Source: Reticulitermes lucifugus (Eukaryota; Arthropoda; Insecta; Blattodea; Rhinotermitidae). From it: a DNA stretch of 33,280 nucleotides. This document shows, in pieces, positions 9,770 through 20,085 of this stretch (position 1 is the stretch's first letter; each line of letters begins with the position of its first letter). A model generated the notes under the pieces. The model was not told where the DNA came from. It saw only the letters and a program-made list of their open reading frames with translations, and made no database searches. The position numbers and the translations under genes are program-made. The stretch lies in contig JAKCWW010002730.1 in NCBI GenBank assembly GCA_026260175.1, positions 20,583 through 53,862 on the forward strand. The letters are read 5' to 3'.

Positions 9770-10884
9770 GTAAACGTCGGAGTTATATGACGTACTGGGG
9801 AGTTTCTCGGTTAATTCGCAAGTCTATCTTTATACTTGTTAGCCACCGAGTTAGCCAGTCATTCTTTTTACACTTCTCTGTATGCGAGATGATCCAAGTT
9901 CTTGACGTAGAGCTAGGTTAACACTAAATTAGTAACAGGAATTTCACTGAAATAAGAAAACACACACACATGTACAAACCTAATTAAAATGTCAACTTTA
10001 GAGGATGCTAACACATGCACACTGTACACGGTATTGCTTTCTTTCTCTACTTTATCTGTTGCTTGGTATTCTGAGCAGAATATATTTCCCTTCCTCAGGT
10101 AAGACGTTAAGACAGCACTTGGTGAGTTGGGTCTCTCAGAAGGAGGCAATCTCAGCCAATGGGCTCTTTCACATGAGACCAGAAACAGAGCCAGCTTCGT
10201 AAAGGCTGTGTTGTGTTAAGGAAATTGGACATGGACAAAATGCAGGAAAGCGGCAATACTGGGAAACATTAACAAGGGTTTGTAACGTTATCCAGAAAGA
10301 TGTTATGACGTAACTTGCTTTCCTACAGTCAGTCTGATGTGTGTGCTAGCAGTCCCAGCTGACTACAGTCTAGGTATCTGCGATCTTATTGTCTTCCATA
10401 ACAACGTTTGTTATATATCCTAGGATATGTATGAAATTACGTCTGATAGAGTATATGTGGTGGGAGACATCATATGGTCCATGTCCCCTATAAGCTTCTT
10501 AGACAGTATATCCTCGGCTCTTTTCTCCCACCCCCCTCACCCTCAAACTCACAGCAACTGGAAAGACATTTTGCAGTACCTTAGTCTACCATTGTGCAAA
10601 ACCACATTCACTATAAACTTCCCCACAATTCGTAAATGAGAATGAAATTGTGCCACCGTAGTTCTATTAGAGCAAGAGTGACACTAACGCGACATCAGTA
10701 CAGCTTCAATAGTAAAGTGTCGCGTTCAGTACGTAAAGGCCTCTAGTTAGAATGCAAGATTAAGCTGCTGAGTTCGATATTTCTGTTCGTTTTCTTGCAA
10801 GAAAACTGAAAAGTTAAATGGTTAGCGATAAAGTATTATCTCCATAAATCATTAACGGTCAAACAATATGTGAGGGTAATCACT
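9770..10884. other. no recognisable feature
   Basis: Overlapping frames on both strands near 9913-10202 and one at 10427-10639 lack motifs or splice support. No repeat family is seen. Confidence 0.5.
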
Positions 10885-11139
10885 ATGCCGGTACCGGTGG
10901 CTGTGCAGTCTAAGGCGTAGGTTTGCAGCCGCTTGATTGCTGAGATCGCGGGTTCGAATCCCGCTGAGGGCATGGATGTCTGACTCTTGTAAGTGTTGTG
11001 TTTTGTGTAGGTAGGAGCTCCTGCGACGAGCTGACCACTCGATCAGAGACGTACTACCGGTTGTGTGTGTGTGTGATCCAGAAACCTCAACACGAGGTCT
11101 AGACCCGATTTGGGCTGTTGCGCCACCAAAACAAAAAAG
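10885..11139 (+). mobile_element. SINE-B copy 1, with 7-bp target-site duplication
   Basis: Head CCGGTGGCTGTGCAGTCTAA (box A region, class II tRNA-like, resembling a Leu or Ser tRNA), then GGGTTCGAATCCCGC (box B). The body has GGCATGGATGTCTGACTC, a TG repeat, GTGATCCAGAAACCTCAA and an A-rich tail. AATCACT occurs at 10878-10884 and at 11140-11146, a plausible target-site duplication. The GATCCAGAAACCTCAAC variant is shared with the minus copy at 19436, which marks a subfamily. Confidence 0.87.
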
Positions 11140-11146
11140 AATCACT

Positions 11147-12577
11147 CTACCTGTAAGCATAAGAGTAGGAAGGGACGGCGGTCAGGTTCGACGACAAACA
11201 TGCAATTTGCCTGCAGGGAATATATCACTCAGGGCAGTCGGTAATCCGATGGAGTTTCGAACCGAAAATTCAGCTCCATACCGATACTGTACCGCACTAG
11301 AGGTATGACGTCAGCGTGCCGAGGTGAAAGTGGTCAAAGTGTTATCCATCAAATAGGTCTATATAGGACGTAACCGAACAGTTATTGGAAACATCCAGGG
11401 TTTGTACGGGGTCAAGGGTGGCAATTTGAGACAGGGATCAAGCGGCTGGAAACGCCTCCTTCATACCCAAATCGGCGCCAGAACATGGTGGGTGGCTGCA
11501 ATGCCTGCCATGCAATGGGTGGCCTCCACTTCGAAACGTTCTTATGAATTGATAATAATACCATAAAATAACAAACACAATGTACAGCCAATAAACATTT
11601 ATGAAAACGAGAAAAAAATTAAAAAAAGGCTGATCTCAGAAAAAAGCTCTCGCGATTTGTCTGCCTCTCCAGCCGTTATATCGACTCAGATTTAGATACG
11701 AAAAAGACGTTTCCGACCACATGTTCCCGGTCTGAAATTGCCCCCCATTGACTCCCCTACAACCCCTCAAAATGTAAGAACCAATACATAAATTAATCCC
11801 TGGAACTTTGTTCAAACTCCCCAGCAACACAATATAATAATCGCAGCATTCAAACAGGCACAAATTCAATATCGAAGGCCAGGATTCGGTCCACAGTCCT
11901 ATAAATGCAACTTAGATTACAGACAGTTGCGACGGTGTTCGGGTATCAGTGAAGTGGACACAACAAACATCTGATGGCATTATATTCAGCTTCCCGACAG
12001 AACTGATCCAAACCTTGCTACTAACTTCCGTCGCAATGCAAAGATAGGGACGTCTCAAAAGAACACTGGCTGTCCTCGAACCTGCAATATCTGAACCAGA
12101 AACCAAAATACTTGCGTGAAACATTTCTGTCAGTTTCTGAAGTAGAATGATAAGCTATCCAACAAGTGTTCCCGTACAGTTCCAACTGTCGTCATAGTAG
12201 TGTTAATTGCAGGTAACATAAGAAGTATACACATACATATGGAGCCGTATCTGTGCGGTCCGGGATTGTCATTTTTATGAGAGTATTTGTTTAATGACGG
12301 CCTTTTCCCGTTCCAGACTCGTCACTGTACATAACTGCTCCCTACAACAGTTACACACACCAAACTAAACACAAGCTATATAGACTGTTAGGACTGTACA
12401 TATCCTGCTTTTGATGACAAATTGCGGGCAATGTCGCTCAGCCACAAGCAGAAGTCTGGGGAGTAAACGTGAAGCCGCTTGGCATTGTTCTGACACGCCT
12501 ACAGGTACCAGTATTTCTGATACTTTGGCATAACAGGTTGAAATATTCTCGACTTAAAAGCGAGGAATTAGACTCAC
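11147..12577. other. no recognisable feature
   Basis: Frames at 11636-11869 and 11912-12124 (minus) are open but show no known motif. No shared repeat seen. Confidence 0.45.
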
Positions 12578-12745
12578 GCTGCTCTGCATACTGGACACCA
12601 TACCGTGGCCACAGAACGAAGTCCCAGGGATGGTGATGATGACCGGAGATCGAGACTCCCCATACTCAGCCCACTGCTGTATTCCTTCCTTCAGCCTCCG
12701 CTGCTTTACGTCAACCAGCTCAAAGAGCTCGTCGGTAGCGAAGTT
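12578..12745 (-). CDS. candidate exon, function unknown, abutting a MITE
   Basis: A minus frame of 56 codons (168 nt, phase 0 at the 3' end) runs from 12745 to 12578 and ends at AGC|GTGAGT, a strong splice donor (12577-12572). An alternative donor GGTATG lies about 23 nt earlier. The peptide reads like real protein: TDELFELVDVKQRRLKEGIQ, then QWAEYGESRSPVIITIPGTS, with GC-rich third positions unlike its surroundings. The frame continues only a few codons past 12748, into TTAA and the MITE at 12749. So the upstream acceptor is not visible, either because the MITE replaced it or because the exon was split. I recognise no family. A plus frame (12630-12860) overlaps it, so chance remains possible. 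Confidence 0.42.
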
Positions 12746-12748
12746 TAA

Positions 12749-12934
12749 CCCTTTCGCCAGATTTAACTTTAAAAAGTCCTACGTTCTGTCCATACCGTGC
12801 ATTTATGTGATTTGTATCGATCTCAGAACAACAGCAATTAGTTTTCCCATCCAGCATTAACGGTTTGGTTTTTATAAACGAGATTTAGTGTGTTTACTGA
12901 GCGATAATTCCGGTTTGTTTTCGTCTTTATAGGG
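12749..12934 (+). mobile_element. TTAA-flanked MITE-like repeat, copy 2
   Basis: TTAA (12745-12748) then CCCTTTCGCC at the left end; GGGG then TAAG near 12932-12938 at the right. The body matches copy 3 (13406-13607): GCATTTATGTG.TTTGTAT, GATCTCAGAACAA.CAGC, GTTTACTGAGCG. No coding capacity. Confidence 0.65.
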
Positions 12935-13405
12935 GTAAGAGGTAGTTATCATTATCACAATAGAATAGCCACATGAACGGAGGGAAACATAAGGAAATAC
13001 AATGGAGGGGGGAGTAACAGATTGAGGGGGCATTGAAGAGTCTTCTTAACTGGGAATTCTGTCCGCAACCTTCGTATATTATACTAGCAACTGCCCAGTC
13101 TTCGCCAAGCTAATTTTTACAGTAAACTTCAAAATGTTTTTATCCGATTCCTCCTAACCCACAATTATTCCCGCCTCCAATCGGACACCGGACACGGCCC
13201 CCTACAACACGTGTCAGGTCGAGAAATATTTACCCGTAATGCACTTTTAACGGCATAGTCCTACAGTTACGAATGGTTTCAACTGTCAGAAATAAATCGC
13301 TCGGCACCTATTAATTTGTGAATATAACGCCATGGAAAGATTTCGTTGCCAACACTGGAACAAACAGAGACATAGCCTACAAAACATACGTACATAATGA
13401 ACTTA
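12935..13405. repeat. spacer with 'ATACTAGCAACTGCCC' dispersed-repeat end
   Basis: At 13081-13110 ATACTAGCAACTGCCCAGTC, then TTCGCCAAGCTAATTTTTAC, resembles the start of a dispersed repeat I remember from many insects (TATACTAGCGACTGCCCG...). That repeat's other end carries the PyrGTCTG-type segments seen at 21197, 23720 and 24930. The rest of this stretch shows nothing. Confidence 0.35.
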
Positions 13406-13607
13406 CCCTTTAAAGCCTAGTCGTTACCATACGTAACACCTTTAACATTAAAGAAACATCATGCCCACAGTGTATTTATGTGTTTTGTATGGATCTCAGA
13501 ACAAACAGCGATTATTTCCCTATACAGAATTAGCTGATTCGTTTTTGTATTTGAGGTGAATTATGTTTACTGCGCGGTACGAACTGAATTTGTACGTACA
13601 ATTCGGG
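13406..13607 (+). mobile_element. TTAA-flanked MITE-like repeat, copy 3 (best preserved)
   Basis: Left end CCCTTTAAAGCC, right end AATTCGGG followed by TTAA (13608-13611); the left flank is CTTA rather than TTAA. Internal landmarks TGTATTTATGTGTTTTGTAT, CAAACAGCGATTATTTCCCT and TTTACTGCGCGGTACGAA define the family. About 200 bp, no open frame, consistent with a piggyBac-type MITE. Confidence 0.68.
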
Positions 13608-14530
13608 TTAATAACAGTCTTTAAAAGGTTGACAGGCGTATTGCTACACATCAGAATATAAACTGTAGTAGGATACCTGAACTTCAATAACACATTCCTT
13701 TAATGCAATATTGTGAGGCTCACACATCAGACTGTTAGTTTGGATTATGGATGTAATCTTGTGGGAATTCCAACGTTTTGTAAGATCACATTTCTTTCAT
13801 TATCAGAATAACATGAAGAACGATGCAGTACATTTGTCAGCACGTTTGATACCCACCCACAAGTCTACATGGTAACATAACGCAAAGGATCACAACTTGT
13901 GTTTTGTGTTCACTGTCCCGGTAACACTGAATTTTACGAAGGCTACGCCCATGTGAATTATCGAGATGTCCTGCACTTTCCCTTCTCAGAGATTTTTACG
14001 TAAAATAAGCACATTCTTTCATTCAGATCTTAACGTAGTGACACTGAAGGTCTTCTCCTATCTGTAATTAACTGAAGAAAATACGCACGGAGCATGTAGT
14101 TCAGAAAGCGAACATAAATAAGAATAATACAAGTAACAAGGCACACGTTATTACGTCACATCAGGGTTGGAAATGTTGCAGTTTTAAAAATGTTTAAGTC
14201 AGACCTCGGTAAAGACAACATAAGACTAGGAAGAGACGCACATTCAGACTTCTCTAATCTAGCCACGGAAGGCCTTAAAGCACCTCCGGTAGTCAGCTAT
14301 CTTTAAGAGCATGCTGCAAGAAAGCTGTGGTGCAGTTTCACACAGACGGCTGAACCGCTTCCACAGGTCGTAAATAATTTCATAATCGGATGTGCTGACT
14401 TCTTAAGGAAATCGCGAAGACGATATCGTTTCTGAGGTTCGTACATAAAGCCCGAAGTACTCGCACAGATCAGCGCTGAAGCTGGCGAAGTCCTTAGATC
14501 TATGTGAATGTGGTGTGCGGAGGTGAAGCT
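13608..14530. other. no recognisable feature
   Basis: An 84-codon minus frame (14557-14303) begins inside the adjacent SINE-C fragment and shows no motif. Nothing else is recognised. Confidence 0.45.
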
Positions 14531-14652
14531 GTCCCTGTCCACGCCAAGAAGGCACATACGGAGAGCAGAGGTATAGCTCCACTAATTCTTAACTTACAGC
14601 GCTAGATGGAGGTAATTGGTCAATTTCACGACCCGGCCGCTTTACCTCGGAA
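14531..14652 (-). mobile_element. SINE-C 3' fragment, minus
   Basis: Reading the minus strand: GAGGTAAAGCGGCCGGGTCG, CTCCATCTAGCGC, GTTAAGAATTAGTGG, AGCTATACCTCTGC and GGCGTGGACAGGG. This follows the body of the full SINE-C at 25785-26067 in the same order. The tRNA-like head is missing. Confidence 0.75.
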
Positions 14653-14689
14653 TATAACATCGGTAATAATTGAATAGGAAACTTGGTTG

Positions 14690-14765
14690 GGCCCCTGAGC
14701 CGGTCGGACGGCCCGGCGTTCGAATCGCGTCAGAGGCAACAGATTTTTCTCTTCTCCAAAACCTT
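14690..14765 (+). mobile_element. SINE-C-like tRNA head, plus, body missing
   Basis: GGCGTTCGAATCGCGTCAGA (box B) followed by GGCAACAGATTTTTCTC mirrors the head-to-body junction of SINE-C at 30620-30665 (GATCGAATGCCGGCAGAGGC). What follows is not SINE body. It sits back to back with the minus fragment at 14531-14652. Confidence 0.45.
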
Positions 14766-14840
14766 CCAGTCTCAACCGCGAGGCAATGTTTCCAACTGAA
14801 ACCCAATTCAAAATTTCATGGCACAGCAAACCATGTGACG

Positions 14841-14841
<1 letters not shown>

Positions 14842-14890
<49 letters not shown>
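14842..14890. repeat. (TG)n microsatellite, 49 bp
   Basis: Uninterrupted TG dinucleotides. Confidence 0.98.
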
Positions 14891-14892
<2 letters not shown>

Positions 14893-15004
14893 ACATACAT
14901 GAGTGCACGCATATTTGTAATCACATTATTCTTCAAACACCGTTATGGTCTGGTCAATATATGCTACACTGCATCATCTCCATGCAATAAATGTTGTACA
15001 GAAA

Positions 15005-15086
15005 ATTAATTGGTTATACACAATATTGTTTTACTCTTTCTATCCCACATGTTTCATTTTAAGGGGTCATTACCAGGCCACGAATA
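15005..15086 (-). repeat. 'GAAACATGT' arm, single
   Basis: Minus strand: CCTGGTAATGACCCCTTAAA, then ATGAAACATGTGGGATAG and an A/T-rich tail with AAAACAATATTG. Same order as the other arms (CCTG..ATG, short hairpin, GAAACATGT). No inverted partner is clear. Confidence 0.5.
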
Positions 15087-15311
15087 TGCACGCACATTGC
15101 AAAAACTACAAACCGGAATACACTTCACATATCTCGTGCTAATTCGATGAAACACAAATACATGATACATTTAATTATAATTAAATGAAAATTACAAACA
15201 CCGATTATATGTTCGTGCATTTACTGTTACTGCTTCTAATGTTTATCTGTTGTGTACTAGTCTTGTGCCTTACAACTTAGTCTATTACGATATGGCAATG
15301 ACTCGTATATT

Positions 15312-15344
15312 CTATTATTATTATTATTATCATTATTATTATTC
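15312..15344. repeat. (TTA)n microsatellite
   Basis: About ten ATT/TTA triplets with one C interruption. Confidence 0.9.
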
Positions 15345-15516
15345 GTCTTAATATGACATCCATGTTAAAGGCAAATAAAGAATTATTTAAGTGAAATTCC
15401 TGTAATTTTTAATGTACAAGTTCTTTGACTTCATCTACTCCCAAGCTACTAATACATACACATATGTATGTATGTTACAGTCTACGAGTGTTTTATCTGC
15501 AGCAGTTCGCTGAAAC

Positions 15517-15517
<1 letters not shown>

Positions 15518-15549
<32 letters not shown>
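15518..15549. repeat. (TAA)n microsatellite
   Basis: Ten perfect TAA triplets. Confidence 0.95.
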
Positions 15550-16806
15550 GGCCCAATAATAAATAAAAATGTTTTCCTAATGTGCTTGACAGGTGTTCTA
15601 CTGTTCTGACACAGCCTGCCCGCTGCTGGTGTGTTACTTACATAGTCATACTACAGCACAACTAACCTAACAGCTGACATACTACATTCTTGCAGAAAAA
15701 GCTGCGCGTACTGCATTCCTGTCCCTGGCAGGTAGGCAGCAGATACTTCATATTAATACGCCGGCAGTGGGAATAATAGCTGTCTTCACCCCAAATTTTG
15801 TGGAATGCGGCTCGCTGTTTGCAACTGTCAGAAACTATGCTGCGCTGAGCTGTAGCGATATGGCGCACCTACCTGCACTGCTACACTCGTCTAAATACAA
15901 GTTTTCAGCTTTTAGCGGCTGACGTTACTCAGATGATGACCTTCTGAATAATTGCACCATGAAGCGTAATTCGTTGGTTACAATGTTTCACACAACTGTG
16001 CTGCCTCAGTCTTCAGGGTGACAAAATTTGGTCAAGTGGGTTGCGAATGATTGGGAGGAGAAAATATGTCAGTTGTATAGAGGAAGGAGTCAAGCCTTTG
16101 AAAGGGAAACCTCTAAGAGGGAGAGTTCACGTTCGATTACACAAAAACCAATGTTTGGCCTTATTGCAAATGACTCCGTAAGACTCCTTCTCTAAGCACA
16201 ATTTTAATATTATCATATCTAATTATCTTCCCGTTTATCCTAAGTTTCCATAATCTACCCAGTGAACTCATAAAGAAGAACGACCCCTTTAAACAGTCAT
16301 CTTCTCGAACCGCACAATGCCTCAGCGCCACTGTCTTTCTAACGAGGCGCGAACTAATTCGAAATATATGGCATCACCGTCATATTGTCTATGAGAAAAC
16401 AATGCAAAGTGCGCCAACTGCACAGGGGAAATGGGTGCCGTAGAGAAAGTGACGTCCATTTAGTTACATGCAAGTCTACTGTGCCTTCCCGCCTCAGTTC
16501 CGGCGACGGAATGTCTCTTTATCCGGTCTCTTACCCCGTCAACATCATCATTTTCTCCCCCCACTACAGCGCATCATCACTGATTACTTCAGAGCAGGGT
16601 TGAAACATTCAGCAACAAGCAGCATAATGTGTCTGAAGACCGGGGTTATCAGGGGCATCAGCCACACCACTTACAGACCTGTTCATCAGTACAAAAATAC
16701 CTCCTCTGCTGTAGTGGCTAGCCCACCCTCACAATCTCAAAATCGCCTGGCTTAAGCACCCAGCCACTTTTTTGTATTCATTCACTTCTTTACTTCCCCG
16801 TGACAT

Positions 16807-16826
16807 AACACACACACACACACACA
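16807..16826. repeat. (CA)n microsatellite
   Basis: Ten CA dinucleotides. Confidence 0.93.
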
Positions 16827-17430
16827 TATTCACTTAGCAACAAATTTGGTCAATTTACTGTTTGTACACCCCTTCATTAGTGTTAATATGCAATACACAA
16901 ATGCTCAAGCATTACAGTGGGCACTGACCCGCAATGTTGTAACGTTGATCTGAGTAACCTGCCAGTTGCTCAGCGGTTTTTCCGTAAATCCTTCCACCCA
17001 CCATTCGTCTATTTATTAGTATTCTGTTTTAAACCCTCCACAACTTAGTAGCAAACAAGTAAGCCTAATTATTCGCACACAACTCTATCCTTAGAACATA
17101 AATATGCAGAGCAAATCTGTTGTTTCCGTGTATACGGTTCACGCTACATAAATGACTCAGTATCTTGCATAGAACAAGATTTCTCAGACGCTATATACCT
17201 ACAGAGACATGTAGCAGTTCTTCCTTCTATGTATCCCATTACAGCCTGAACCAACACGTGGCAAAGCACGGGAAAATGTCTGGGGACTCGAGTTCTGACT
17301 GGGAAGATGAAAATCCGTCGCTTTGGATCTCATGTGGATTGAAGTCAGAAGCACGGAACAGGTTATGTTAAATGATATGAAGAAATATTAATTCGATATA
17401 GTACATGCCGCTGTGTGCGTGCGCTTGTGT
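16827..17430. other. no recognisable feature
   Basis: A 68-codon plus frame (17165-17371) has no recognisable motif. No repeats seen. Confidence 0.5.
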
Positions 17431-17705
17431 GGGGAGGCGGGATAGCGTAGCCGCTACATCGACTAGACGGTCCGGGGATCGAACACCGGTGGGGGCGAGA
17501 TTTTCCGCACCCGTCCACACCGATCCTGGGGCCCACCCAGCCTCTTCTACCGTGTACCGGGTCTCTTTGCTGTGGGTAAGGCGGCCACGGCGTGCCGTTA
17601 ACCACCCACCTCCTTCTAGTACCAAGGTTAAAGAAAGAGTAGAGCAATACCTCTAACTCAACTTCTGGGCCTTCACGGCCTGTTCTAGGGTGAAATTTAC
17701 CTTTA
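17431..17705 (+). mobile_element. SINE-C copy (full length)
   Basis: Head GGATAGCGTAGCCGCTACAT, box B GGGGATCGAACACC, then GGGGGCGAGATTTTCCGCAC. The body carries CCTGGGGCCCACCCAGCCTC, TACCGGGTCTCTTTGC, GGTAAGGCGGCCACGGCG, AAGGTTAAAGAAAGAG and a TTTACCTTTATATTT tail. Order and length match 25785-26067. Frames on both strands across it (17363-17656) are shadows of the element. Confidence 0.87.
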
Positions 17706-17740
17706 TATTTATATGCACACGATTAAGTAACCATTTAACA

Positions 17741-17777
17741 CAATACTTGTTTATTAAAATCCACAATCAGCTACATT
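17741..17777 (-). repeat. arm, left half of inverted pair 2
   Basis: CAATACTTGTTTATTAAAAT, then CCACAATCAGCTACAT, is the inverted, diverged counterpart of 17866-17906 (ATGTAGCCGATTGAAGATTT and on to GTATT). The GAAAC part has decayed to TTTTTCT. Confidence 0.6.
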
Positions 17778-17854
17778 TTTCTACTATATGAAGCAATCCT
17801 TAGGCCGCGTACAACATTCAGTCTTTCATATAGCTGTACACAGGTTGTCTTAAC

Positions 17855-17907
17855 ATAGCCGAAACATGTAGCCGATTGAAGATTTTAATGAACAAATGTT
17901 GTATTAG
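17855..17907 (+). repeat. 'GAAACATGT' arm, right half of inverted pair 2
   Basis: TAGCCGAAACATGTAGCCGA, then TTTTAATGAACAAATG. It pairs with 17741-17777 around a centre of roughly 78 bp. The CTGATGATG part expected upstream is not intact. Confidence 0.65.
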
Positions 17908-17925
17908 CCGGTTAATTATTAGTGT

Positions 17926-18468
17926 CTAGATAGTTAGAGAGGTCGGATTCGGTGAATTGGAAATAATTTTTGAAGAAATGGCAGTGGTGTATATTTTAAC
18001 CATTAACCCTTGACTTTCATTAATATTCCACGGAAATGAATGAAAAAATCCGCGGACCAAACCCCGACACACAAACAATGCTTTACTTTGACAACTGTAT
18101 AAAGATAACTGACCATATCATCGTGAATCCCGCAAAAGATAGCGATTGTTACGTACTTATAACCTACGTGATAACACTGTGCACATGCAGTGCATTAATA
18201 TCGATTTGAAGTGGTTACCAACTATGAGCATACTAAACCACAAACTTCACTTACAAATTAAAAATACAGACTAAATCAGCTGTATTAAAACTGCGACTTT
18301 CATGAGTTCCACAAGCACATTTACTTTATAATGAAGTCGGGAACATATAATTATAATCACATCTACAGGCATTTTTTACGTTATTACCTGTCTTTGTGCA
18401 TAATCAGCGCTGCGTTTATCTTCAGCCTAAATAATTGATATTTAACTTGTACTATTCATAAATATTTC
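17926..18468. other. no recognisable feature
   Basis: AT-rich, no frames of note, no shared repeat. Confidence 0.5.
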
Positions 18469-18748
18469 CCAGTGGCCGCGCGGTCTAAGGCGTGGGTCTA
18501 CGGCCGCTCGCTTACTGGGATTGTGGGTTNNNNNNNNNNNNNNNNNNNNNNNNNNNNNNNNNNNNNNNNNNNNNNNNNNNNNNNNNNNNNNNNNNNNNNN
18601 NNNNNNNNNNNNNNNNNNNNNNNNNNNNNNNNNNNNNNNNNNNNNNNNNNNNNNNNNNNNNNNNNNNNNNNNNNNNNNNNNNNNNNNGAAGCCTCGAAAT
18701 ATGAGGCGGCCTAGGCCCCCAAGGGGCTGTCGAGCCATTGGAAAAAAA
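18469..18748 (+). mobile_element. SINE-B copy 2, interrupted by an assembly gap
   Basis: CCCAGTGGCCGCGCGGTCTA, GGCGTGGGTCTACGGCCGCT and TTACTGGGATTGTGGGTT precede the gap. GAAGCCTCGAAATATGAGG, GGGGCTGTCGAGCCAT and an A9 tail follow it. Both flanks are collinear with the SINE-B copies at 29611 and 32332, so the gap lies entirely inside one SINE. Confidence 0.88.
18530..18687. other. assembly gap, 158 N
   Basis: Unknown bases. The frames that cross it on either strand are artefacts. In the two closest intact SINE-B copies the matching interval is 130 bases. Confidence 0.99.
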
Positions 18749-19435
18749 AATTCATAAATATTCGTCAGTATTTTATTTCTTTATAAGTTTAATTTTTCAG
18801 AAGTTGTATTTAATTTCTGCACCCAAATATACACTTTATTTTACAGGGGTTCAGTAAACTTTCAGGTCCAGTTACAAGTGTTCAGCGTGTATTAAGTGCC
18901 TGAAGACCACCGACCCACGTCGCTGATCCACACAATAAACAATTTCAACTCAGTAACTCATAAATTCAGCTGAGCCATAAAAGTTTATACATGTATTAAA
19001 ACTCAGTAACATGAGACTACGTAAATTTTCCACGGTACTGTTCACTACAACGTCATTTACCAAGCTCCTGTTTATGAGAAAGTTTGAACACCCGCTGACA
19101 GGTCGCGGTATCTGGTGATGTCATTTAATTTTCCTCAGGACAGTGTAAAGGGAATACGGAAAGCCTTAATCTGGGTAGTCGGTACAGAGCCAAATCTTAA
19201 GACAGCAACTTCGTCAAAGTGTCAAACTGTTTTGGACAGGCAATTGGTGCAATTAATATTAGTGAGCGTGTTTCAGAAGCTACTGTTTATGCAAGAAGGC
19301 TGTGTGCTGGCGGATAAACACTGAAATAACAATTTTGAATGGAAGAGTAGTTTCAGGGAGAATATGAAGCCCCAAATTCGTTAAGGACATTGGATATTAC
19401 TAGTCTGTCTGTAAGCATTAAATACCACGTAGGCA
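18749..19435. other. mostly unassigned; one weak exon-like frame
   Basis: A strong-looking acceptor (TTTAATTTTCCTCAG ending at 19138) is followed by a 61-codon plus frame to 19324, beginning DSVKGIRKALIWVVGTEP. There is no donor, no family resemblance and no adjoining exon, so I do not call it a gene. Confidence 0.4.
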
Positions 19436-19702
19436 TCCTTTCTTTTCTGCATAGGAACAACCCAATAGGCCACCTCGTTGTTGAGTTTTCTAGATCACAA
19501 ACAATTACACACACACACACACACACATACGCGGTAGGACTCCTCTGAACGAATGATCAGCCCGTCGCAGAGGGCGCTACCTACACAACACACAACAAAC
19601 ACAAGGGACAAACAACCATACCCTCAGAGGGATTCAAACCCGCGATCCCAGCAATCAAGCAGCTTCAGACCTACGCCTTAGACCGCGTGGTCACCGGAAT
19701 TA
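19436..19702 (-). mobile_element. SINE-B copy 3, minus
   Basis: On the minus strand: ATTCCGGTGACCACGCGGTC, TAAGGCGTAGGTCTGAAGC, GGGATCGCGGGTTTGAATCC (box B), GTAGGTAGCGCCCTCTGCGA, a (TG)n expansion, then GTGATCTAGAAAACTCAACA and GGGTTGTTCC. It belongs to the same subfamily as 10885-11139. The internal CA run at about 19507-19528 is an expansion of the SINE's own TG stretch. No target-site duplication is clear. Confidence 0.85.
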
Positions 19703-20019
19703 GCAGGTAACTGTTAGTACTGTAAATGTAGTTACTTAGGATAACGTAACTTACATTACAATAAACATATCTTGCAACTGCCAATCAAAGTTAGCGACGA
19801 GAAACAGTAATGGCTTTGCATTCGAAAGGATAGCGATTACTCTGACTAGGCTCAGCGGGTTATCGATTTCCTCAGTCCATCCCAAAGGTTCCACGGTTGC
19901 TGGTCATCTGGGTCCTTGTATTCGTAATTCTTTAACCAAAAGTTATTGTCAGCTGAGAGCCACATAGTAAGAAAGAACATGAAAGGGCCGCTAAAGTTTT
20001 ACAAAGCGACATTAAGTAA
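19703..20019. other. no recognisable feature
   Basis: No frame, SINE or arm text seen. Confidence 0.5.
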
Positions 20020-20039
20020 TTATATTATTATCATTATTG

Positions 20040-20084
<45 letters not shown>
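20020..20084. repeat. (TTA)n microsatellite, about 65 bp
   Basis: TTA triplets, interrupted at the 5' side by ATC and GTTG and then perfect from about 20044 to 20083. Confidence 0.95.

Positions 20085-20085
<1 letters not shown>

Larger units (their letters stand above)
15087..16806. other. unassigned; AT microsatellites and unsupported frames
   Basis: Includes (TTA)n at 15312-15344, (TAA)n at 15518-15549, and two overlapping plus frames at 16385-16603 and 16468-16755 without motifs. A 69-codon plus stretch after TTCTTGCAG at 15693 is open to about 15923 and could be a chance frame; it has no donor or family resemblance. Confidence 0.5.

Noticed and set aside
10885..11139. Functional tRNA gene
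   Set aside because: Box A and box B are present, but the head is fused to a repeated SINE body with a target-site duplication and A-rich tail. The acceptor stem is not formed. The same holds for the other tRNA-like heads.
15693..15923. 69-codon plus-strand exon after TTCTTGCAG
   Set aside because: The acceptor looks fair, but the frame simply ends in a stop, has no donor and no family resemblance.
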